Part shown: piece by piece, positions 10,905 to 20,400 of the stretch
How positions within the stretch are numbered: the first letter of the stretch is position 1
Layout of the letters: each line of letters starts with the position of its first letter
DNA from: Trichobilharzia regenti
Taxonomy: Eukaryota; Platyhelminthes; Trematoda; Strigeidida; Schistosomatidae
DNA length: 64,000 bases
NCBI GenBank assembly: GCA_944472135.2
Contig: OX235262.1
Location: 165,353,509-165,417,508, forward strand
Direction of reading: 5' to 3'
Position numbers and translations under genes: made by a program
Notes under the pieces: model-generated
What the model was told of the DNA's origin: nothing
Database searches by the model: none
Seen by the model: only the letters and a program-made list of their open reading frames with translations

Positions 10905-11130
10905 TTCAGGATTTCACCATGAGCCGACATTAGTTAGAGAACCATTGGAAAACCTAAGAGTACCGGACAGCTGTTTTATCCTAGTTTGGGACTCTTCAGC
11001 AATACGCACCCGCCGGGATTTGAACCCAGGACCTTCTGGTTATAAGGCTACCGAGCTCGTATACCATTAAGCCATTGGGACCCGATCCAATGGCCCATGA
11101 ATTCTAACTTCTCCCGATCCACGACAGAGC
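10905..11130 (-). repeat. H2 SINE with hammerhead-like tail
   Basis: Minus strand: tRNA-like head with GGCTTAATGGTATACGAGCT near 11055-11075, and GGTCCTGGGTTCAAATCCCG (B-box-like) near 11020. The ribozyme-like segment follows, then the 3' words CCAATGGTTCTCTAA. The tail is described separately. Confidence 0.75.
10960..11005 (-). ncRNA. Hammerhead-like motif of the H2 SINE
   Basis: Minus strand, 5' to 3': stem I strand GTATTG, core CTGAAGA (fits CUGANGA), stem II TCC/GGA around CAAACTA, then TAAA where GAAA is expected. Next are self-complementary CAGCTG as stem III, TC, and stem I partner CGGTAC (six pairs, two of them G-U). The G-to-T change at the first base of GAAA should kill cleavage here. 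Confidence 0.6.
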
Positions 11131-12759
11131 GCGACCCCTACATTTTATTTCCGATTCATAATCTTTCCTGAAGTGCATGCAAAAGAAAGGATGAATGTTT
11201 TATGAAAACTTTTTTGTTAGAATCATCGAAATATGACTGTATTACATGTGGCTGTTAGTGAGGTAGACAAGGCTAGTGTGGTCAGAAGTAACATTTATTC
11301 TGTAAAAGTCCCCATTCAGACATTTAGAAAATTAATAGAGCCCGCTAAGAAGTATTCACTTTTCAGCTAGGCCTACGTCTATGAATCTACATAAATTTAC
11401 CAGTCCAGTAGTGATGAGTTTGTCAACGATTATTAGTCAATATCAGCATGTCAAGGGAGCGATAATTAAGGAAGAAATTGATGTAACAGTTCAGTGAGAA
11501 GACATCTTTGCAGAAATTACATAAGGAGATAACATGACGCAAAATTTCGGATAAAAATAGGCCAAGTAAATTAGAACTAAATTAGTGTTCCAATTGATTA
11601 CTTGCCAGGCATAAAAGCAGCATTGGAGAATCCTTCTCTATCATATACACCGGATACCAAATAAATTGCCAAAATCATCCAGGTACCGCACACTCTCCAA
11701 AAAGCAGAGGCTATTGCTATTTACCCTGAACAATCGGTGTTCTGTGTGCAGAAGAAGCAATTCCAGCCACTACTAATGTCCTAACCGGCCTTCAGTGGAG
11801 ACTATGAATTCATGAATTTGCATCATTATCCTTCCTAATCTTTCTGATATTTAGTGTATTGTTAAGTTGATACTATCGAACTGTCATCCGTTGATATTAT
11901 TATTGATTCGATATCATTTAAACAACATTATTGTTGTTAATAACACTAAAACACTCATTCACTATCGTATGAATATAACTGTAGAACCTGATAATGATGT
12001 TCAGTAACCATTCTTTTGAAAAGCTCACGTAATAAACAATTCAGCAAAGAAAATTTTCTTTCTCGTCGAAATCATCTTCAGAGTTGGCTGTGCAGTCATA
12101 TTTCTATCTACTAAAAATGTATAGTAGTCTATTATTGAGTAATAGGAGGTGACATAATTGATATAATTACTCAGAAGTAGCTTTAGAAGTAAGAATTAAA
12201 AGTTGTAAATTACATGGCACTCAACGGCACAGAGTATTAGCACAATGATAACCTGTAAGTGCCTTAGAGGGAGGTGAAACCTGTCACTTTTTACCATTTA
12301 TTTAATGATGGTCAAAGTATGGAAAATAGCCATGCGAATTTCTTCTAACCACAGAGGTTTGGCTGTAATGACCGAGACCTACGTGTCGTGATCTGAATGT
12401 AGGAAACCGACTTCTATGTTCTGCTGAATAGCTGACCAAGATTTCTATGAGAGACGTACAGTCACAAAACACCTCAATGATATTAAAAAGACAGGCATCT
12501 GCAACAAATCTCCGGTACTATTTAGCAATGATGACGTATTGAATAGTCAAAATTATCTCAACAGCCCTGTTAGGCAACTATACAAGTCAGATAAGTTCTC
12601 AGGAGAAAACAAGTACTGTAGAACAAGATTAGTTAACCAAAATTCAATTGTCAGAAGTACCTGAGAATCAAGCTGAATATTCCTAACAGGGTAAGGAACT
12701 TGCCACTTAACCAGCTTGTTAATATTCTGGTCGACAGACACATGGAATCATGTGAAAAA
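11131..12759. other. mostly unrecognised; small PLE-terminal piece
   Basis: About 12040-12165 contains CGTCGAAATCATCTTCAGAG and TATAGTAGTCTATTATTG, which also occur at about 22645-22720 beside a PLE GIY-YIG fragment. The rest is AT-rich with no recognisable repeat or exon. Confidence 0.45.
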
Positions 12760-13335
12760 TAAGCTAAATCCATTTTATCTGACTCACACCACCCTATTCA
12801 TTCACAACTCTCCTCTTGTATCTCATCAGGAAAAACCAGAAGCCTATATAGAAAACTATATGCTCGCAACACCAAGTACAAAAACTCAACTAAACCCTAC
12901 TTAGCTCGTGTTCTGTGCGATAAAAAAAGCATTAGGCGCGATACCTATAACTTATTAAATAGTCAGTAGAACAACTGGATCTCGTCTTTCCAACTCATAT
13001 CATTTATAGATACAACGTTTCTTTCTTCCTTACTAACTCTATTAAAACATTCTTCGTTCTTTCACATTCTGTATATCTCCACCTTTTCTTACCGCTTACA
13101 CCAGTAAATATGCTAGCATCTACTTTTCTAACACCTTCAAACACTCTGTTCAATTTAGGCTTTGCTACCGACATGTTAATATGTTTTTGTCAAAAATAAC
13201 TGAGATTACCTTTAATCTATGTAGAATTTTATTTATTGTTAATGTACAAACTGGATGCAGTACTGTAGTAAAATGCTGAGAATTCCAGTCTGATTCACAA
13301 GTACTGTTTTGGAATAAAGCAAATTATCATTATTA
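12760..13335 (+). mobile_element. CR1/Jockey-type LINE 3' end
   Basis: Matches, in opposite orientation, 60414-61115: shared words include CATTCACAACTCTCCTCTTG, GTGTTCTGTGCGATAAAAAA and CAGTACTGTAGTAAAATGCT. Both copies end in a TTGGAATAAAGCAAATTAT-type sequence followed by an ATT-rich tail. It therefore looks like the C-terminus plus long 3' UTR of a non-LTR element. Clade is inferred from the TGHNQL motif in the other copy. Confidence 0.6.
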
Positions 13336-13569
13336 AAATTGGCATCGAAATTCTGTCCACAAGAATCACAGACAAAACAATTTCCGCAGGAATTTCAAGA
13401 TCATAATGACCTTGATTCATTCAAACAAAATCACATCGTAAATCAACAAATTATCAGTGTTATCACACAACCACAAAGAGAAGCATTGAAATTAGAGATT
13501 AAACGAGAATTAATACCAACAATAGCAAGGATCAAATCAACAGATGATATGCAGACATCAGAACAGTGA
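13333..13569 (+). CDS. Unidentified coding-like open frame
   Basis: An open frame of about 79 codons (no ATG at its start) begins at the LINE junction and ends at a TGA. It is Gln-rich (QTKQFPQEFQDHNDL, ISVITQPQREALKLEIKREL) with CAA-heavy codon use, unlike the surrounding AT-rich noise. I recognise no domain. It could be a host exon fragment, a piece of a retrotransposon ORF, or chance. There is no clear splice acceptor, because LINE sequence ends immediately upstream. Confidence 0.3.
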   Translation, partial: LKLASKFCPQESQTKQFPQEFQDHNDLDSFKQNHIVNQQIISVITQPQREALKLEIKRELIPTIARIKSTDDMQTSEQ

Positions 13570-14907
13570 CAAACGGTCCAGAACTAGAGGGGGTAATAAT
13601 TATAATGTTAGTTGAAACATCCAAACAAGTAGCAGTATTGTAATTCTATCGTTCAGGAGGGATTTTCCAAAGAATTATCCGAAAATATTGGCTTCTTCAG
13701 GTGGATTCCGATGATCAGAAGCTACATATATGTCAGAGTAGGGTCATGCATAAGGAACTAACTGGTACTAGAAAATAAATATCTCTTCACCTAATCCTTT
13801 TGTCTTCAGAGCCTTACTTTCATTCTTTCCTTCGCTTTCCCTTCACTTTGAACTACCTTCAGTACTACCAAAAGTACATTTATGGATTATAAAAATATTA
13901 ACACTGCATATATTTCGCGGATTAGTCAACGCATAGAAGCTACATACACAGTTAAAACCATTCATTTATATATGATTCATAAATTAAATGCAGAAAATTT
14001 AGCATAGATAGCACTTGGAAAATAAAAATTGAAACAATCTAAAAAGTACAAAAACAAGGAGAAAAACAACACACAACTGTTGTTTCCCCGTCGCCTATCC
14101 CACTGGAAGCTGTTGGAGCGCAACAAACTTTGAAATGGAGTTTGTGGAGAAAAACACGACAAAAAATTGTTTAATTGGATTTAAGAAAAAGTGAGAAGGA
14201 GAAATGACAGGAATATGGTAGGGAAAAGGTGGAGTAGACAGGATAGATTATGTACTTTAGTTAGAAACACCACTGGCCTATAATCAGATTAAAGAATGAA
14301 TGATTCACTATAAATGTCTAATGCAGACAACAATGCGAGACTAATTTTACACGGAAATTTGATTTAACGACACGATGATTTGGCGTGTGGATAAAAAGCT
14401 ATTTTAAGGTGTTTTCGCATATAGTATAGCAAACATTAAAAAAACTGGTATTTTAGCTTTGTATAAAAGTTGATAGAACATCTTTAAAAAACTATCAAGT
14501 GTAACATCCCCTAGGCCTGTAATGTAAAATAAACTACCTGAGGAAATTCAAGTCGTAACTGACCGCTTCCGTTCTGCTTATAAAAGTATGGTGAAACGAA
14601 AGCGCGGCAAGTTTGATTTGCGATAGGTTACATATGTATCCTTGCCCGTCATTTGTGGCGAATCAGTGATAAACTATTAAATAATTTACAAAGGAAAATA
14701 CACAGATTGTACCTGGTAAGATTTCTAGTAAACGCCTTTGGCTATTCAGATAATTTAGTCACATGTTTAGGTGATGTACGTGGAGACTCAAAACATCTTA
14801 ACTATGGAACATATCTTTCAAATGGTCATTAAACAAATGTGCTGTATTCATAACTAGAAATTTTCTGAATGGACAGGCTATTTAATTCACTCCAATACTG
14901 GTTAAAT
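13570..14907. other. no recognised feature
   Basis: AT-rich stretch without repeats or exons that I can support. Confidence 0.4.
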
Positions 14908-15140
14908 GTGCATCAGTGGCGAAGACGTAGAATGCTCGCCAGCCTCTCAGGTGGTCCGGGGTTCGACCCCGATCGGCCCACACCCAAACCTCGCTTAGCT
15001 TGAAATAAACCTGGCAAAGAGAGAAGGGTGTGCGTGAGTCTAGCAATCTCATCCCGTAAAAATAAAACCACTGCTGATGAAACTTCATAGCTCTAGCTTG
15101 AAGCCGTATGCTCCACTGGGAACACAAAGGAATAAAAAAA
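14908..15140 (+). repeat. tRNA-derived SINE, family T1
   Basis: Diverged head with a B box GGTTCGACCCC near 14961, the body words CTCGCTTAGCTTGAAATAA and GGTGTGCGTGAGTCTAGCAA, then GTATGCTCCACTGGGAACAC and an A-rich tail. The A-box side of the head is worn. Confidence 0.7.
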
Positions 15141-15185
15141 TCACTGGTTAAATAGTACTCGACAGCAGCATTACTTTAGTTTTGA

Positions 15186-16010
15186 TAACTTATTACTACT
15201 ATTCCCTTAGGTTTCCAGCGCAACATAGAGCTTCAACAGCATATCTCCACTTTATCTGTCCTCAACAGTCCTCTTTAGCCAACTCAACAGTTGTCCTTAA
15301 CTTCACATCAACTCCTTATACGATCTCCTCCATGTCACTCTGAGAATGATGCTTAACTCATCGTTTCCCATTCGGGTTCCACTGGCGGGTGTGATGTCAT
15401 TCTTCGGTCTCCTCGGTGTGTGTCCGACCCATCTGCGTTTTCTTTGTCATAGATATTGGACGGTAGTTTTTCGATCGGTTAGTTCTCAGAGTTCCTTGTT
15501 ACTAATCCATTCTGGCGGGGCATCTGCTATTCAATAACGAGTCAGCGAGGGTGGTAGTTGAAAAAAATTTGATGTAGCCTGTTCGAAATGATTTTTGTAA
15601 AGTACCAAGTTTCAAAACAGTACAGAAAAACTGAGTCACTCTGTACTGGTATCGAAAGTCCGAATTCAGTTCTCTATGTCGAGTTCAGGAGATTTCCTAA
15701 CTGATTTCAAAGTGATAAAAAGTTTGCCTTGCCTGTCCCATTCCGATTTTCACATCTTCATCCGTACCACCTGTAGTTTGAAACGATGCTACCAAAACAA
15801 GTGGAAGAAGTCACCTCTTTCAAAATGATTTCACTGATAGTGATTGATTGTCACTACGTACGTATCTTCATCACCTCTTTCTTCTCTGTGTTAACTTGAA
15901 GTCATGTTTTCGCTGTTTCCTCGGTCAACTTATTGGTTTTCGCCTGTAATTCTTCGAATTTATGTGACATTTGACATAAATCGTCTGTGAAGTCCAGATC
16001 TTACCTAGTT
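15186..16010 (-). mobile_element. RTE-A LINE 3' part, decayed
   Basis: ATT-rich tail at about 15186-15200, then 3' words (CCCTTAGGTTTCCAGCGCAA), the C-terminal coding relic and the RT thumb up to a degraded FADD region near 15985-16010. Frames are broken throughout. About 16010-16150 is probably the remainder of the same copy or flanking DNA. Confidence 0.65.
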
Positions 16011-16389
16011 TACTTGACCGCTAATATTTTAGCCGGTCTTAAGCCCCGGAAAAGATGGAAATGGAGCTAACCACCCTACTCCAGAAAATCAGTGCAGTCG
16101 CCACAGAAACAGACAAGAAGAAGCCTTTTGATAACTAGAGGAGAAAAATAAAGTTTGAATAAAATTTTGAAAATGTATTGAAGATAAATAAGTAATAGAT
16201 TAAGATCGAAAATCGTAAGATCCTGATTGCTTGTGAATTTATTTTATATGTTAAGCATACAAAACTGGATAGCTTTAAAAAACAATTAAATAACGTATCA
16301 GTTAGATCATGCATTTACTCAAATAGTAAATTATGCTGAAATTCATTTAGACCTGCTTGTTTAAAACAGCGATCCTCTGCAGTTGTTTA
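16011..16389. other. no recognised feature
   Basis: AT-rich spacer. Confidence 0.35.
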
Positions 16390-16502
16390 AAGCTTTCAGC
16401 TGCAGGCCGACCACTGATTTCAGGTGTGCTTCGGCAAGGGATCGAACCCCGGACCATATTCATGGTCGGCGAGAGTCCTAACCACTGTGCCACCGACGGA
16501 CT
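16390..16502 (-). repeat. tRNA-derived SINE, family T2, truncated
   Basis: Minus strand: head CCGTCGGTGGCACAGTGG from about 16500, B box GGTTCGATCCC near 16445, then CACCTGAAATCAGTGGTCGG. The tail is cut off near 16390. Confidence 0.75.
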
Positions 16503-16559
16503 AAACCAACACTTGGAAACTAATCTGATGTTCACTAGTGACTGCATTTATGCAGGAAT

Positions 16560-16880
16560 CCATTTGGAGTTCTAGTGAGATGTCATGAACGACGGGGTCC
16601 ATCAAGTTAGGTAAGAGAACAGTTATACGCTGATTATATTGGCTGGTGGTTGCGCTGTAAATATTGTAAATTGACAGAAGTTGGAAGTGATGGTCTGTTT
16701 GGTGAGGTTCCAGTGGCTGGATGATTTACGAGCTTATCTTGCTATCAAAAAGTCTCGGGTTCAAAGCCTGGCGGGTGTCCTCTGATGAAGAATCCCAAAA
16801 TGAGGACTACACAGCCATCCAGTACCTCTTGATTTTCCAGTGGTTCCTTCCAACTGATTTCAGTTCGTGACTAAACCTTT
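16560..16880 (+). repeat. H2 SINE, long form
   Basis: Includes the roughly 150-base 5' region seen in longer H2 copies (GGAGTTCTAGTGAGATGTCA) before the tRNA-like part (CCAGTGGCTGGATGATTTAC) and a worn hammerhead-like tail near 16778-16830 (CTCTGATGAAGAATCCC). Ends with CAGTGGTTCCTTCCAACTGA. Confidence 0.65.
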
Positions 16881-16960
16881 AATGTATAAATCATTTTTAC
16901 AGTGGCTAGAGGATTTTCATATTTATATACATGGTACGCTTAGGTCACCCTATGAATAAT

Positions 16961-17161
16961 ATTTTTCCCCTTCACGTTCCCCAGTGGAACACAGGGTTTC
17001 AAGCTAGTGGCTTCAAGTTTCTGTAGCAGTGTTTATTTTACAGGATGCCCAACCTTTCCCCTTTACCAGAGTTATTTCTGGCTCAGCGAGGTAAAGGGAT
17101 TGCGTCGGTGGCCGGGAATTGAACCCCGGGCCGTGTGCATGGTCGCCAAGCGTTCTAACGG
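16961..17161 (-). repeat. tRNA-derived SINE, family T1
   Basis: Minus-strand T1 copy. The 3' end CTTCACGTTCCCCAGTGG lies at the left, the B-box-containing CCGGGGTTCAATTCCCGG near 17110-17130, and the head is cut at about 17161 (GTTAGAACGC). Confidence 0.8.
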
Positions 17162-17352
17162 AAAACAAAAGTTGATTGGGCATTATCGCTCAATTCAGCA
17201 CCCAACTACATTTAACCCCATCAGTCTGTGAACAGAATTAAAAATGTTCCTGATTTATGAAGTTTATGGGTCACCTAAATAGGGAATTAGATGTTATAAG
17301 ACAATCACCTTATAGCCCTACCCATTAAGGTTGGAGGTAAGGCAGTAACTCA
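17162..17352. other. no recognised feature
   Basis: Short spacer between T1 and T2 SINEs. Confidence 0.35.
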
Positions 17353-17545
17353 TCGATGGTGGCACTGTGGTTAGGACTCTCGCCGACCATTCACATGGTT
17401 CGGGGTTCGATCCCCTGCCGACGCACACCTGATATCAGCGGTCAGCCTGCGAAATTTGGGCTGCCGATATCACATGCTGAAAATTCCATACTTCTACCAA
17501 GAGGTACTGTGTGGAATCAAGCTGTAATTAAAGAGAAAAGAAGAC
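17353..17545 (+). repeat. tRNA-derived SINE, family T2
   Basis: A box TGGCACTGTGG near 17359, B box GGTTCGATCCC near 17404, then the T2 tail words GCCTGCGAAATTTGGGCTG and TGTGTGGAATCAAGCTGT, ending A-rich. Confidence 0.8.
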
Positions 17546-17589
17546 ACTGCGAAGTGGTCGCTCTATGTCGTGAATTGGCATAAGTTAGA

Positions 17590-17800
17590 ATTCACGGGCT
17601 GGCCAGTGGATCGAGTCCCAATGGCTTAATGGTCTACGAGCTAGCTCGTCTTGTAACCAGAAGGACGTGGGTTTGGACCCCAGCGGTTGAGTACTGATGA
17701 AGGGTCCCAAACTCAGCGGGCGAAGCAGCTGTCCAGTACTTCCTGCAGGTTTTCCAATGGTTTCCTAACTGATGTCACCTCATGATGAAATCCTCCAATC
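17590..17800 (+). repeat. H2 SINE with hammerhead-like tail
   Basis: Head CCCAATGGCTTAATGGTCTA and TTGTAACCAGAAGGACGTGG. The tail at 17691-17739 has stem I GTACTG paired perfectly with CAGTAC and stem III CAGCTG followed by TC, but the core between is altered (ATGAAGG, and GCGAAG in place of GACGAAA). Confidence 0.75.
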
Positions 17801-17964
17801 CCTTACAAAACCATTACTTGAAAATATGATATCGATCCGCTTGGCTCGAGATGTTACAGATGTATTGTATATAGTCAAAGGAATAAAATACAATGTGAAG
17901 TCGCCAATTAGTTTGTGGTAAATTGCCAACAAACCAGTAATTTCAGAGACCTAATTAAGTCAGA

Positions 17965-18543
17965 TATGATTTTCCAAGGATGTGTCATTAGAATTGTAAA
18001 TTCTAGATAACAGATTTCATTAACGGGTTCGAAACCAAAATAAGACTCAATAAGCAAGCTGAGTGACGTAATCTAATTGACGTGGTTGAGGAGAGCTCAA
18101 CTAAAATTAAAATTGAAGGACGATCAAGTTAACAACAGTGGTAATATGGCGGTAATAACAGTAATGTATATCTACCAATTCACCTGCTCATGTGGACCTA
18201 GGTATGTCGGCCATACTCAGCGCTTTCTATCCAAACGTATCATCGAACACTTACCCTCATGGTTTTATAAAGGAGAAAAAAGGTTCCACTGAAGCTCTGG
18301 AATCTGGACACCAAGCAAACCCATAAAGTAACCTCAAAGTCACCTACAGAATATATGGGAATCTTGCTGAAAGAGTAGAAATCAAACTTTCGTTCAGTTT
18401 TAATTTTACTTGAGCTCTACTCAATCAGGTCAACTAGATTACGTCACTCAACTTGCTTATTTAACCTTATTTTAGTTTCGAACCCGTTAATGAAATTTGT
18501 TATCTAGAATTGACAATTCTAATGAAATATCCTTGGAGATATA
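17965..18543. repeat. PLE inverted-arm unit with GIY-YIG relic between arms
   Basis: The left arm (about 17965-18102) and right arm (about 18409-18543) are inverted copies of roughly 130 bases. Both contain AACGGGTTCGAAAC and AGTGACGTAATCTA, the right arm on the opposite strand. Inverted terminal repeats (pLTRs) of this kind are a known arrangement in Penelope-like elements. Between the arms is a GIY-YIG coding relic, described separately. Confidence 0.65.
18155..18400 (+). pseudogene. PLE GIY-YIG endonuclease domain, relic
   Basis: Plus strand: VMYIYQFTCSCGPRYVGHTQ then RFLSKRIIEHLPSWF. This matches the GIY-YIG signature of PLE endonucleases: a Y-x-C-x-CG block, then YVGHTQR, then the R..EH.P helix with Arg and Glu-His. 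After a frameshift near 18290, ALESGH-like and YRIYGN-like segments follow. GIY-YIG nucleases nick the target DNA for insertion. The partner RT lies downstream at 18780-19870. Confidence 0.7.
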
Positions 18544-18779
18544 TATACCTATGAATCAGTCAGAACAATGCGTCCAAAACATTCCTATTAAATAATATTA
18601 TTTCTCAATACATTACAGTATTTCTACTCGGAAAAATACATGGCATTAGGATGTTTCACTAATCCTTTGCACATAAGATTACCTGTTGTATAGGACAAAG
18701 CTGCCCATTGAAGAATTTATTTTAGGAAGTCAGTTATGACTCACATCTACTATCTTTAAATTCGAAGGCAAAATATATA

Positions 18780-19870
18780 GATAAACAGGTGTAGCAATGG
18801 GATGGATCACCAATATCACCTATCGTAGCAGACATATTTATGGACAGCTGGGAAAATAGTGCTCTTAATGCATTTAATCCTACTCCAAAAATATGGTGGA
18901 GATTTGTGGATGACTGATACTTTCACAGTGTTAAAACAGAACATATCTCTAGCTTCTTGACACATAAACTCGCTAGTAGAGGGAATAAAGTTCGCATTTG
19001 AATCGAAAAACGAACAAGGAGAATTAGCCATGATGTTAGATTGTGAAATAAAACGAATCAAAGTTAAACTGCACACTAGCTTTTATAGAAAGCCAACGCA
19101 TTCTAATAGATATTTAGACTTTATTTCATCTCATCCGTTAACCGTTAAGGCAGGCTTAGTGAAGTGTCTAACAAACCGAGCAGTGGCACTAAGTGGCACA
19201 AAAAAAGACCTAAATGATGAAATAAAACAGATAGAAGAGGCGTTGGTGTTAAATAACTATCCTTTAAAATTCATTAGGAAGATGAGAAAAGGCCAAAATC
19301 TAAATGAAAATAATTGTGAAACTAGTAATGATAACATAAATAAGGAAGAATACAAGTCATCCACTGTTATACCATATAAAGAGGGGACATCTGAGACCCT
19401 ACATAGGATTCTTAATAAAGCAGGACCAAGAGTGGCATTCAAACCTACTAACTCACTCAGTGACAAGCTCTGTAGGTTAAAGGACCCTGTTGACCCAACT
19501 GAACAAAATAATATAATTTACAAAATACCCTGCAATGACTGTGATTTGAGTCAACTACGCAGGTCACACTAATAGATCGAGGGTAGTCAGATTATCAGAA
19601 CATAAGAATTAAGCTAAGGGAAAAGATAAGTAATTTAGAAAAAAGCTCAGCAATTGCACTGCACACATTAACAAACAACCACACAAAAGGGTGAGAGAAG
19701 ATTAAAATTCTAAAACGTAATCTAGGTAGGTGGAGAGAGAGGTTGATTACAGAATTCTTGTTCATAGAGTCTACTCCCAACACATGCAACAGAAATGACT
19801 CAATGCAAATACCAGAAATATGGAAGATATTATTGCCGCAAGTCAAATCAGAAGAGGATAATAAATAATC
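18780..19870 (+). pseudogene. Penelope-like element RT and GIY-YIG domain, relic
   Basis: Telomerase-related RT of a PLE, broken by frameshifts and one in-frame stop. In order: GVAMG, then (shifted) SPIVADIFMDSWE, then WWRFVDD followed at once by a TGA, so the catalytic FVDD pair is present. The long open stretch 19030-19572 holds SFYRKPTHSNRYLDFISSHP, a CLTNRAVALSGTKKDL block, PYKEGTSETLHRIL, RVAFKPTNSLSDKL and IIYKIPCNDCD, the start of a GIY-YIG domain. After a frameshift the nuclease C-terminus reads RWRERLITEFLFIE and MQIPEIWKILLPQ (to about 19867). The family is known in schistosomes. This is the most complete PLE coding region in the window, but it is not functional. Confidence 0.8.
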
Positions 19871-20400
19871 TTAAAATTCTATTTCAATTCAAGCACATCA
19901 CAACATTCTAACAAGTTACTTATTATGACAATAAGAACACTCGTCTTATTTCCCATCTGATTATAGTTGATCAATAACACTCATATTATTTCATACATTT
20001 ATTCCCCTTAATGAATTTGAACAAAGCAAGAACTACAGTTTTAGCAGAATAAAATGGTACCATCTTTTATTTTGTTGCCTTCTCGTCAGCTGCTTACATG
20101 GCTCATATTATTATTTCTGAATGTACATTATCCTATACTGATTTTTACTCCAATATCTAATCGATTCCATACGTGTATATAAATGAAGGAAAAAAGTTGT
20201 GTGAGTAACTTGATATGATTATGAGAAATAGTTTGTGCTCGAAACGTCATCATTTAATATTATTGTGCAACACTGTGTGATTTATCAAAATAAAATCTTA
20301 TCCATAATGGAGTTATGTTCTACCACAGTGCCCAAGTTTTATATTTATATCTGTTGTATGATTGATTGCATAAAGTACATTAACACCTGAAGTAATTAGG
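19871..20400 (+). mobile_element. PLE 3' terminal region
   Basis: Follows the PLE coding relic and carries motifs that recur as isolated fragments elsewhere: ATTTATCAAAATAAAATCTT, ATAATGGAGTTATG and CTACCACAGTGCCCAAGTTT (about 20280-20340). A hammerhead-like motif sits on the minus strand at 20043-20094. Confidence 0.55.
20043..20094 (-). ncRNA. PLE-type hammerhead motif
   Basis: Minus strand: stem I AGCAG, core CTGACGA (fits CUGANGA), a weak short stem II, an AAAA where GAAA is expected, stem III TAAAA...TTTTA with a loop, TT at the cleavage position, and stem I partner CTGCT. PLEs are known to carry hammerheads in their terminal repeats. Sequence changes in stem II and GAAA make activity doubtful. 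Confidence 0.5.

Noticed and set aside
18780..19870. Telomerase reverse transcriptase as a host gene
   Set aside because: The RT resembles telomerase-related enzymes, but the attached GIY-YIG domain, frameshifts and terminal repeats identify it as a Penelope-like element.
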